This document shows positions 42,875 through 50,552 of a DNA stretch of 64,000 nucleotides, one piece after another. The stretch comes from Neptuniibacter sp. CAU 1671 (GTDB taxonomy: Bacteria > Pseudomonadota > Gammaproteobacteria > Pseudomonadales > Balneatricaceae). The stretch is from contig NZ_JARHUE010000003.1 of assembly GCF_029222905.1 (NCBI RefSeq), forward strand, positions 186,001 through 250,000, given 5' to 3'. Each line of letters starts with the position of its first letter. Within the stretch, counting starts at the first letter, position 1. A model generated the notes under the pieces. That model saw only the letters and a list, made by a program, of their open reading frames with translations. It was not told the DNA's origin and made no database searches. Position numbers and translations under genes: made by a program.

Positions 42875-45019
42875 GTGTCTCAGCAAAATCCATATTGGTA
42901 CAAAATCTCCAACACAACACCCAGGCTGCGTAATCACGCAAAACTGCACCGGCAAGAACAGCGTGGCATGCTATGGTATGTCATGCAGGATCAGGCGTCC
43001 GGTCGCTATTACCGTTTCACTCCTCAGGCGTATTACTTTATTGGTTTGCTGGATGGTGTTCGCACAGTTGAAAATGCTCTGCAGCACACAGAGCAGGTGC
43101 TGGGTGAGGACGCCCCCTCTCAAGCCGATGTTATTCGCTTACTTTATCAGCTGCATGCGGCTGATGCGCTGGATGGAAAGTTTATTCCGGACCCGTTGGA
43201 AGCGGACACTCGTGGCCGTACTTCGGTCAAGAGGAAACGGATGCAGCAATACCTTTCCCCCCTCGCGGTCCGGGTACCTCTGCTTGATCCGGAACAAATT
43301 CTGGTGCGGATGCGCCCTTTTGCGCGGTTAATCTTCTCACTTCCAGGGGTTGTTATCTGGCTGCTGGTTCTGATCTATGGCACCAGTGTTGCCGTTGTGA
43401 ATTTCGATGCGCTTACTGATAATTTTGCTGACAGGGTTTTGGCAGCAGAAAATTTACTGATTATTCTGATTGCCTTTCCTCTGCTCAAACTTTGTCATGA
43501 GTTTGGCCATGGACTTGCGGTGACACGGTGGGGCGGGGAGGTGCACGAAATGGGGGTGATGTTCCTCGTTTTTATGCCTATCCCCTATGTTGATGCTTCA
43601 TCTTCTACTGCGTTTCGCAATCGATGGCAGCGTGCCTGGGTTAGTTCCGCAGGCATGTACGTTGAGATATTTCTGGCAGCCTTGGCTGTAATCTTTTGGG
43701 CGATGATTGAGCCCGGAATAGTGCGGAGTATTCTGTTCAACGTGGCCTTGATCGGTAGCGTCACAACCATCGTTTTTAACCTCAACCCATTACTCCGATT
43801 TGATGGTTACTACATTTTTTCAGATCTGATTGATATTCCGAATCTCGGTAGTCGGGGAAATAAATATTTCCAGTATCTATGCCAGCGTTACCTCCTTGGT
43901 TTACCCGATGCGGTCTCGCCCGTCACGGCCAAAGGTGAATCAGGTTGGTTGTTTGTATATCCCATCGCCTCCTTCATCTACCGGATATTTGTCGTCTCCC
44001 TGATCGCCATGTTTGTCATCAGCAAATTTTTTATTATTGGGGTATTGCTGGTGATGCTCTCCATCGGGCTGTTGATCGGTTTGCCATTGTTTAAGTTGAT
44101 GAAATTCCTGCTCTTCAGTGATCGGGTTCATTCGAGTGGATGGCGTGCATACACGGGGGTGCTTATTATTTCGGCGCTACTGTTTGTCGCTTTGTTTAAG
44201 GCACCCTTCCCTTTAACCACTTATGCGGAAGGTGTTGTCTGGGTGGATGAAGCGGCAGAGCTTACGGCGGCTGAAAGTGGTTTCATCCAAACGGTAGGTT
44301 TTTCAGCAGGCTCTCAATTAAGGCCTGGGGATCGGATTTTAGGATTGGAAAACAACGAGCTGACTACGGAGATGTCAGCGTTAGAGGCGCGATTGCATGC
44401 GCTGAATGCACGATATCAGGCTGAGTTAGTGAATGATCGTGTGGCAGCTCAGATCACCGATGAAGAGATTGAACATATCCGGCAACGTCTGGATGAGTTG
44501 GTGCTTAAAACCGGTAAATTGAACTTACTGAGTCATACTGAGGGCACCCTGCTGATCAGTAATGTGGATGATTTGCCCGGTCGTTTTTTAAAACGCGGAG
44601 AGATGGTCGGATTTGTGGTTGACCCGCAACAGGTCAGAGTCAGAACATTGATTCCTCAGAGTGACGTTGGGCACGTGCGGGAGCGTATTGAATCGATATC
44701 ACTGCTGTTGAGCGACAACATGAGCACAGAGTTACCTGCTGAGCTAATAAGGGAGGTGCCCGCTGCAGATGATTCGTTGCCTTCTCCTGCTTTGGCTACG
44801 ACGGGTGGTGGACGTATTGCGCTCAGTCCAACGGCGGGCGGTGATAAGCCGAAAACGCTCAACAAAATGTTCCATTTTGAATTGGGATTCAAGCAGCCTC
44901 CCTTATTGCCAAGAGTAGGGCAAAGAGTACATGTCAAATTTATGCATGGTTATCAGCCCATTGGTTATCAGCTGCTGGATAAGCTTAAACAGCTGTTCCT
45001 GAAAGAGATCAGGGTGTAG
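42875..45019 (+). CDS. PqqD-like / M50 site-2 protease / HlyD-like fusion membrane protein
   Basis: A 714-residue polytopic protein. Residues about 1-105 form a small winged-helix-like domain resembling PqqD (WYVMQDQASGRYYRF, later VIRLLYQLHAADAL). Membrane helices follow, with the M50 zinc motif HEFGH at H208-H212 and the second metal-binding motif NPLLRFDGYY with D310, so the intramembrane protease site looks intact. After further helices a periplasmic segment (about 445-714) has HlyD-like half-barrels (AELTAAESGFIQTVGF; HTEGTLLISNVDDLPG) around a short coiled coil. The start is GTG 42875 after AGGG; the stop overlaps the next gene. It may process or gate an exported polypeptide; this is inference. 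Confidence 0.88.
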   Translation: MSQQNPYWYKISNTTPRLRNHAKLHRQEQRGMLWYVMQDQASGRYYRFTPQAYYFIGLLDGVRTVENALQHTEQVLGEDAPSQADVIRLLYQLHAADALDGKFIPDPLEADTRGRTSVKRKRMQQYLSPLAVRVPLLDPEQILVRMRPFARLIFSLPGVVIWLLVLIYGTSVAVVNFDALTDNFADRVLAAENLLIILIAFPLLKLCHEFGHGLAVTRWGGEVHEMGVMFLVFMPIPYVDASSSTAFRNRWQRAWVSSAGMYVEIFLAALAVIFWAMIEPGIVRSILFNVALIGSVTTIVFNLNPLLRFDGYYIFSDLIDIPNLGSRGNKYFQYLCQRYLLGLPDAVSPVTAKGESGWLFVYPIASFIYRIFVVSLIAMFVISKFFIIGVLLVMLSIGLLIGLPLFKLMKFLLFSDRVHSSGWRAYTGVLIISALLFVALFKAPFPLTTYAEGVVWVDEAAELTAAESGFIQTVGFSAGSQLRPGDRILGLENNELTTEMSALEARLHALNARYQAELVNDRVAAQITDEEIEHIRQRLDELVLKTGKLNLLSHTEGTLLISNVDDLPGRFLKRGEMVGFVVDPQQVRVRTLIPQSDVGHVRERIESISLLLSDNMSTELPAELIREVPAADDSLPSPALATTGGGRIALSPTAGGDKPKTLNKMFHFELGFKQPPLLPRVGQRVHVKFMHGYQPIGYQLLDKLKQLFLKEIRV

Positions 45020-45024
45020 TGGCG

Positions 45025-46908
45025 ATGGACAGAAGTGCACTGCTATATCCGGAAAAACTACAGAAACCAATGGGTTTTCTCGCGTTCCAATGGTTTCGTC
45101 TGCGCAACGGTCTGCATTCGTCCAGGCGTCACCGGCAGGCAGTAGAGCTCAGTTATGCTGTCAGATATGTGATGGATGAGCTCAAGGGGGAAGCTGACGC
45201 TTCTCTCAGATCAGAAATTCTGGCCATGTGTGGTGAGGGCGAAAACGTTGATCAGGTTCGGCTGATGGCAATGATCGCTACGGCAATGGATCGGACGTTG
45301 TCTATCTCAATCACCGATCGCCACCTGACCTATTTGGCAGGATCTTTGAGGGAGACATTCTCGGCTGCACCCGCAGACACTGCAGAGGACAGGGGGCTTC
45401 TCGCCGGGGCTTTTGCCATCGTTAGTTTTGTAAAAAGTGGCTCTGCGCTTGTCGTGCATAAACATGAAACCAATGCAGATGCGATGCATAGCTTTCTCCT
45501 GCCGCTTTATCGATGGCTGGAGCTACCGGTAACAGTGTTGTACCGAACGACGCCTCTGCAAAATCGCAGCGAGCTTTACCGCACTGGCATTGTCCATATT
45601 GGCGCGTCTGAATTGATTCTGGATTATCTCCGGGATTATCGGGTGCGTGGCCGGCGCTCACCCGGTGATCTTTCAATCCGTATTCGAAAATTACGTAACA
45701 GGGGATTGCAGGATCGCTTGTTATTGCCGGGTTTGAGAAGTGCAATTATCGCTGATGGACAGGATGTTCTCTATGAATCGGCAGTGACTCCTATTGTGGC
45801 CACGGAGCGTCGTGAATGTGAAAGCCGTGAAATCGAGCTGCATGCAATCGCCGGACTCGCTGCCCAACTGGAACCCGAAACTGATTTTGTGTTTGAGGCT
45901 GACACTGTCATGTTGACGGCAGAGGGTAAACAGCGATTACTGCTGCTTAGCAAAACGCTTCCCGGGGAACTGGCATTTCAGGTCGATCTGGATCAGCAGG
46001 TGACTACTGCACTGATAGCTTTCCACGTGCTGAAAATGCCGGATGACTATCAGTGCGAAGAGGGCCAAATCAGCCTCAGTGACGCGATCACAAAAACGGC
46101 CAGGCCTGAACTGCATGACTTTCTGGCGATTAAATGTGGTTTAAGACCGGTGCAAGCTGCCGTCGCGACCGGCAGGATTAGTTTCAGACTGTTTTTTCAA
46201 CGCTTTTGTCAGCTGTCGGTGCTGGTGAACAGCCAATTTGCAGGTTACCCGGAGCTGCAGCGTGTACACCGGATAATCCCACTCTCTGAAACTACCTTAC
46301 CCGCCATCCCGATTCCGGCGCGTGTGCTGGCTGATGGTGAGGAGAAAATACAGCAGGTGGTCGAATGGTGTCATAACCAGGCTCAGACCGGCCGGTATGC
46401 ACTGGTTGAAACCACGGATAAACAAGAGGCAGAACGGCTTTCCGCCAAACTAAAACAGGAAAACCTGCGTTTCAAGTTGCTGGATGACCGTCTGTTGCTG
46501 TCGCCGGAGGCGCTGTCAACTTCAGTGGGATACCCGCTTTTGCTGGTGACGACACAAACGACTGAGCGGGAGAGGGTTTTATCGATACTGGCTGAAAACA
46601 GGCAGTGTCTCTCACTGCAAATGGATGGCGTCCAGGCATGGCAAATACAGTATGAATGGCAAATACAGTATGAATGGTATGCCAGCCTGGAAGATCCCCT
46701 CTTTCTGCAGGGTTTAAAAACATGGGAGCAAAAGCTGTTGCTCAGGTCATGTTCGACCACCTTCTTGCCCGCTGGCTGGACCAAACAGTGGTTTGTAAAA
46801 AAAGCGTTTAAACGATGGGAGAAACATAAAAATCAGACTCGCGCTGCGTTGATCTCCCTTGAAGAACATTACCGGAAAATGTTGGTATTTACGGGTACCC
46901 AGGAGTAA
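45025..46908 (+). CDS. SecA-like protein with degenerate ATPase motifs
   Basis: I read this 627-residue protein as a shortened SecA homologue. Collinear matches: the region after Walker A (LPLYRWLELPVTV against SecA FLGLTVGI), SELYRTGIVHIGASELILDYLRD (run is split; DYLRD at 200-204) against SecA ITYGTNNEYGFDYLRD, AIIADGQDVLYESAVTP against SecA LVDEVDSILIDEARTP, LFFQRFCQLSVLVNSQFAG against the FxxxxKLAGMTGTA region, VHRIIPLSETTLPAIP, EEKIQQVVEW, and YASLEDPLF (552-560) against FYLSLEDPL. Walker A (GEGKT) is EDRGL at 121-125 and Walker B DEVD is ADGQ at 243-246, so ATP hydrolysis is unlikely. ATG 45025 is preferred over GTG 45019 because AGGGTG is properly spaced to it. Confidence 0.72.
   Translation: MDRSALLYPEKLQKPMGFLAFQWFRLRNGLHSSRRHRQAVELSYAVRYVMDELKGEADASLRSEILAMCGEGENVDQVRLMAMIATAMDRTLSISITDRHLTYLAGSLRETFSAAPADTAEDRGLLAGAFAIVSFVKSGSALVVHKHETNADAMHSFLLPLYRWLELPVTVLYRTTPLQNRSELYRTGIVHIGASELILDYLRDYRVRGRRSPGDLSIRIRKLRNRGLQDRLLLPGLRSAIIADGQDVLYESAVTPIVATERRECESREIELHAIAGLAAQLEPETDFVFEADTVMLTAEGKQRLLLLSKTLPGELAFQVDLDQQVTTALIAFHVLKMPDDYQCEEGQISLSDAITKTARPELHDFLAIKCGLRPVQAAVATGRISFRLFFQRFCQLSVLVNSQFAGYPELQRVHRIIPLSETTLPAIPIPARVLADGEEKIQQVVEWCHNQAQTGRYALVETTDKQEAERLSAKLKQENLRFKLLDDRLLLSPEALSTSVGYPLLLVTTQTTERERVLSILAENRQCLSLQMDGVQAWQIQYEWQIQYEWYASLEDPLFLQGLKTWEQKLLLRSCSTTFLPAGWTKQWFVKKAFKRWEKHKNQTRAALISLEEHYRKMLVFTGTQE
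46639..46674 (+). repeat. 18-bp in-frame tandem duplication in the SecA-like gene
   Basis: The unit TGGCAAATACAGTATGAA occurs twice in a row without change, adding a second WQIQYE to the protein, just before the YASLEDPLF block. Perfect identity indicates a recent slippage or duplication event. Confidence 0.95.
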
Positions 46909-46917
46909 AGGCACAAC

Positions 46918-47781
46918 ATGGATAGATACCGTCCTCTAAAGGCAGGCGTCGCCCTGTGTTTATGTACGCTGACCTTGCACAGCTGGGCAGAGTCTTTTGA
47001 CTGCATGATTGAGCCCTGGATGGAGGTGCGTTTGGGTTCAGAAACCCAGGGAGTGTTGGATGCGGTTGTGGTTGAGCGTGGAGCAAAAGTCCAGAAAGGG
47101 CAGGTGATAGCCCGTCTGGTATCTGACGTGCAGCAGGCATCGGTAAAACTCGCCGAAGCGCGTGCTGCGAACTATCTGCCGGTTCAGATTGCTAAAGCAA
47201 GGCAGGAATACGAAGAAGCCTCACTGGCGCGAAAAAATACCTTGCACACTCGTCAGTTAATGTCTGACCAGGATATTGAAGAAGCCAGAACCACCCTGCG
47301 TCTGGCTACCTTGCAGACGCAGGAAGCACAGGTTGAGAGCCGACTTAATGCACTGGATCTGGCCCGCACAAAAGCCTTACTGAAACAACGAGAGATCGTT
47401 AGCCCGCTGGATGGTTTGGTGATGGAAAAAGCCATGGTGCCGGGAGAATACGTCACTGAAGGCGAGCACATAGTGACCCTGGCACAGATTAATCTGTTGC
47501 GCGCTGAAGGTTTTTTGCCGCTCGACATGATTGATAAGGTTAAGCCGGGCGATACCATTGAAGTGCAACCGGTTGAGCCTGTCGGCGGGCGCTATCAGGG
47601 GATTGTGGAGGCTGTTGATAAAGTGGTTGATGCGGCAAGTGGCACTATAGGCATCAGCGTAAAGCTGGAAAATCCCGAACTTAAAACACTGGCAGGCGTG
47701 AAATGTGGGCTTTCATTGGTGGAGAGCCAGCAAGAGACTATGCCATCTGATAACGAGCAACGCAGTGCCTCAGTTAACTAA
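46918..47781 (+). CDS. HlyD/RND-type periplasmic adaptor
   Basis: A 287-residue periplasmic adaptor subunit. Residues 1-24 form a signal peptide (ending LHSWA before ESFDC). The lipoyl half-motif ETQGVLDAVVVERGAKVQKGQ (shown split: ETQGVLDAVVVERG then AKVQKGQVIARL) is followed by a coiled-coil hairpin (about 75-155), the second half IVSPLDGLVMEKAMVPGEYV and a beta-barrel domain to about residue 265. It has no transmembrane anchor beyond the signal. AGGAG lies 12 bases before the ATG. It is the third HlyD-like protein of the island and lies 4 bases ahead of the next gene. Confidence 0.9.
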   Translation: MDRYRPLKAGVALCLCTLTLHSWAESFDCMIEPWMEVRLGSETQGVLDAVVVERGAKVQKGQVIARLVSDVQQASVKLAEARAANYLPVQIAKARQEYEEASLARKNTLHTRQLMSDQDIEEARTTLRLATLQTQEAQVESRLNALDLARTKALLKQREIVSPLDGLVMEKAMVPGEYVTEGEHIVTLAQINLLRAEGFLPLDMIDKVKPGDTIEVQPVEPVGGRYQGIVEAVDKVVDAASGTIGISVKLENPELKTLAGVKCGLSLVESQQETMPSDNEQRSASVN

Positions 47782-47785
47782 CTGT

Positions 47786-48211
47786 ATGCGCTGGAGTCAG
47801 TGGCTTTTTATGGGCTTGTTGCTGCTGGCAATAAGTCACTCGGCCGTTGCACAGGTTAATGATGCTGTGGTGTGCAAAGCAGCTAAACTCATCGCGCAAA
47901 AAGCCAATACTGAAGCGCCGCAGTGGGTTGATCATGCTACACGTTTTGATGGCATGGGCGTGGTCTGCTTTGCCCGCATGATTGAATTCAAGAAATGGAC
48001 CTCATACACCAGTCAGCACTTAAAACCGGGTTGGCTTCAAGAGCAGCAAAGGGTCTGGAATCAGCTGCATTGCGCCGGTGCTTTTAAAGATGCCATCGCA
48101 GAAGGGTGGCAGGTGCTTAACGTTCTGACGACAGCGGATGGAAAAAAATACATCATCAAAGCGGATTGCGCAGTCCCGGCAGAGGAAAAAGAACCGGGCA
48201 AAGGCGTATGA
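47786..48211 (+). CDS. Small secreted protein of unknown function with four cysteines
   Basis: I do not recognise this protein. The likely start is ATG 47786, 4 bases after the adaptor gene, giving 141 residues with a clear signal peptide (WLFMGLLLLAISHSAVA). The mature part has four cysteines at 30, 61, 96 and 128, suggesting two disulfide bonds, and an amphipathic, Trp-containing core (FKKWTSYTSQHLKPGW, WNQLHC, AEGWQVLNVL). The frame is open further upstream to 47705 but would overlap the adaptor and lose the signal peptide. Its position as last gene of the island suggests a periplasmic accessory to the export system. Confidence 0.78.
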   Translation: MRWSQWLFMGLLLLAISHSAVAQVNDAVVCKAAKLIAQKANTEAPQWVDHATRFDGMGVVCFARMIEFKKWTSYTSQHLKPGWLQEQQRVWNQLHCAGAFKDAIAEGWQVLNVLTTADGKKYIIKADCAVPAEEKEPGKGV

Positions 48212-48244
48212 TGGAAACTTCCGGTTTGATATGAGACTGATGCG

Positions 48245-48721
48245 ATGTTTGATTTGGCGACAAAAACGGGTGCCCGTTTGCAAGAAGTCGGGGCGATACT
48301 GGCGACTGCAGAGTCCTGCACTGGAGGGGGTGTAGCGGCCACAATTACCTCGATAGCTGGTAGTTCTGCCTGGTTTGACTGCGGCTTTGTGACCTATTCC
48401 AATCAGTCCAAGACCCGTTTGCTGGGTGTGCAAACGGACACGTTAGAACAGTACGGCGCGGTCTCTGAGCCGGTTGTGACGGAAATGGCCGAAGGCGCAC
48501 TGGCGCGTAGCAATGCGACCATCACAGTCGCTATCAGTGGTATTGCCGGCCCGGATGGCGGGAGCGCCGATAAACCGGTGGGTACGGTCTGGTTTGCATG
48601 GGCTGTGCAGGGTAAACCGACGGTGACAAGCCTGTGCTTTTTTTCGGGTGATCGTACTGAAATTCAGCAGCAAGCAGTGACGCAGGCGCTGGAAGGGGTG
48701 TTAGCTTATTTGCCTGTCTGA
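48245..48721 (+). CDS. pncC: Nicotinamide-nucleotide amidohydrolase (CinA C-terminal family)
   Basis: PncC deamidates nicotinamide mononucleotide to nicotinic acid mononucleotide in the pyridine nucleotide cycle. The 158-residue protein has the family motifs TAESCTGGGVAATIT, GFVTYSNQSKTRLLGV and ISGIAGPDGGSADKPVGTV. It stands just upstream of recA, its usual place in gammaproteobacteria, where it is often annotated cinA. Confidence 0.95.
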   Translation: MFDLATKTGARLQEVGAILATAESCTGGGVAATITSIAGSSAWFDCGFVTYSNQSKTRLLGVQTDTLEQYGAVSEPVVTEMAEGALARSNATITVAISGIAGPDGGSADKPVGTVWFAWAVQGKPTVTSLCFFSGDRTEIQQQAVTQALEGVLAYLPV

Positions 48722-48782
48722 TTTTTGGGTTATGAATCTTTATGAAAAACCCGGCTTGCATTTCTCAGATCTTGTGAAATAA

Positions 48783-48802
48783 TACTGTCCAAACATACAG
48801 TA
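48783..48802. promoter_or_regulatory. LexA (SOS) box of recA
   Basis: The palindrome TACTGT-N8-ACAGTA matches the gammaproteobacterial LexA consensus (CTGT-N8-ACAG) exactly and ends 38 bases before the recA ATG. It indicates repression by LexA and induction by DNA damage. Confidence 0.93.
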
Positions 48803-48840
48803 TTTTCCTTTGCGCACGATTTAAAAAAAGCAGGTGGATA

Positions 48841-49890
48841 ATGGACGCAAATCGTAAAAAAGCACTTGATGCAGCTCTGAGTCAAATTGAACGCCAGTTC
48901 GGTAAGGGCGCAGTCATGCGCATGGGGGATCAGCCCAGAGAAGCGATTCCATCGGTATCCACCGGCTCTCTGGGCCTGGATATTGCGCTGGGCATTGGCG
49001 GTCTGCCTTTTGGCCGGGTTGTTGAAATCTATGGTCCTGAGTCCTCAGGTAAAACCACCCTGACACTTCAGGTTATTGCTGAAGCGCAGAAAATGGGTAA
49101 AACCTGTGCCTTCGTTGATGCCGAACACGCACTGGATCCAATCTATGCTGAAAAACTGGGTGTGGATGTTGAAAATCTTCTGGTTTCTCAGCCTGACACC
49201 GGTGAGCAGGCACTTGAAATTACCGATATGCTGGTGCGTTCAAATGCGGTGGATGTGATCATTGTTGACTCCGTTGCGGCACTGGTTCCACGTGCTGAGA
49301 TTGAAGGTGAAATGGGTGATTCCCATGTTGGTCTGCAGGCACGCCTGATGTCACAGGCTCTGCGTAAGCTGACCGGTAACGTTAAAAGTTCAAACTGCCT
49401 GCTGGTGTTCATCAACCAGATTCGTATGAAAATTGGCGTGATGTTCGGTAATCCGGAAACGACAACCGGGGGTAACGCACTCAAGTTTTACGCGTCTGTG
49501 CGTTTGGACATCCGTCGTACCGGTGCCGTCAAATCCGGTGATGAGGTGGTTGGTAACGAAACCCGCGTCAAAGTTGTCAAAAATAAAGTATCTCCCCCAT
49601 TCCGTCAGGCAGATTTCCAGATTATGTATGGTCAGGGTATCTACCATATGGGCGAGGTGATTGACCTAGGTGTCAAAGAGGGTCTGATTGATAAATCAGG
49701 TGCCTGGTATGCCTATAATGGTGAAAAAATCGGACAGGGTAAGGCCAATGCAGCCAAATACCTTGAGGACAATCCAGCGGTGGCGACAGAGATTGAAACT
49801 GAAATCCGCAGTCGTCTACTCAATGTGAGTAAACCGGTAAAAGCTGAAGAAGCTGAGGAGTCATCCAGCGCTCAGCTTGATTTGTCCTGA
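48841..49890 (+). CDS. recA: Recombinase RecA
   Basis: RecA forms filaments on single-stranded DNA for homologous recombination and triggers LexA self-cleavage. The 349-residue protein has Walker A GPESSGKT at residues 65-72, the Walker B region [11 protein letters not shown], loop L1 [21 protein letters not shown] (split: [21 protein letters not shown]) and loop L2 ([20 protein letters not shown]). The acidic C-terminus ([13 protein letters not shown]) is typical. Confidence 0.98.
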   Translation: MDANRKKALDAALSQIERQFGKGAVMRMGDQPREAIPSVSTGSLGLDIALGIGGLPFGRVVEIYGPESSGKTTLTLQVIAEAQKMGKTCAFVDAEHALDPIYAEKLGVDVENLLVSQPDTGEQALEITDMLVRSNAVDVIIVDSVAALVPRAEIEGEMGDSHVGLQARLMSQALRKLTGNVKSSNCLLVFINQIRMKIGVMFGNPETTTGGNALKFYASVRLDIRRTGAVKSGDEVVGNETRVKVVKNKVSPPFRQADFQIMYGQGIYHMGEVIDLGVKEGLIDKSGAWYAYNGEKIGQGKANAAKYLEDNPAVATEIETEIRSRLLNVSKPVKAEEAEESSSAQLDLS

Positions 49891-49903
49891 TCTATACATC
49901 TTT

Positions 49904-49928
49904 AAAAAGGCCCACTTGGGCCTTTTTT
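49904..49928 (+). terminator. Intrinsic terminator between recA and recX
   Basis: AAAAAGGCCCA / TGGGCCTTTTTT around a CT loop starts 13 bases after the recA stop. A similar partial terminator between recA and recX in E. coli keeps recX expression well below that of recA by read-through. Confidence 0.9.
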
Positions 49929-49948
49929 CGTTTGAGGCTGAGGAAGGG

Positions 49949-50407
49949 ATGGACGCTGCAGAACTCAGAAATACAGCACTGCGTTTGTTGTCGAGGCGTG
50001 AGTATAGCCGGCACGAACTAGAAATGCGTTTTATCAAATCGGTTGAGCCCGACATGGTGAACGAAATTCTGGATGAGTTAGTAAAGAGTGGTTACCTGAG
50101 TGATTCACGTTTTACGGAAAGCTTTATTCGTCAGCGCGTGATGCAGCGCCATGGCTGGCAACGCATCAGTTATGACCTAAAGTCAAAAGGGATAGCGGGT
50201 GAACTGCAACAGTCACTTTACGAAGCCTTAGCGATTGATTGGGTTGAGCTGGCCTATGAGGCGTGGCAAAAACGTTTTAATCAGTTACCTGAACGGGGTG
50301 ATAGGAAGGAGTATGCCCGCCAGATGCGCTACCTTTTACAACGGGGTTTTAGCAATGCTGAAGCTTCCAGCGCGCTCAGGCTTGCGGCTGAATCTTTGCA
50401 GGACTAA
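49949..50407 (+). CDS. recX: RecA regulator RecX
   Basis: RecX binds inside the RecA filament and blocks its activity. From ATG 49949 (RBS AGGAAGG) the product has 152 residues with three-helix repeats, beginning ELRNTALRLLSRREYSRHEL and containing LDELVKSGYLSDSRFTESFI and MRYLLQRGFSNAEASSAL, all RecX-typical. An upstream in-frame ATG at 49877 would place the terminator inside the coding region and is rejected. Confidence 0.94.
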   Translation: MDAAELRNTALRLLSRREYSRHELEMRFIKSVEPDMVNEILDELVKSGYLSDSRFTESFIRQRVMQRHGWQRISYDLKSKGIAGELQQSLYEALAIDWVELAYEAWQKRFNQLPERGDRKEYARQMRYLLQRGFSNAEASSALRLAAESLQD

Positions 50408-50552
50408 TTGTCATTGGGCGGCTGGCAAAAAAGTTCGTACCCGAATCGATCACGATATATACTATTGCGCCTTTTTAATGGTGATCAAATCTTACGCCCA
50501 AAGTGAGTGGTCACTTCCAGAATTTTGATATGGATAGCATACGGTTCATCCC

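Noticed and set aside
47705-47785. Upstream extension of the four-cysteine protein
   Set aside because: It overlaps the adaptor coding region by 77 bases and would bury the signal peptide 27 residues inside the protein.
49877-49948. Earlier ATG that would lengthen RecX by 24 residues
   Set aside because: The extension runs through the recA terminator hairpin, and a good ribosome-binding site (AGGAAGG) sits directly before ATG 49949.
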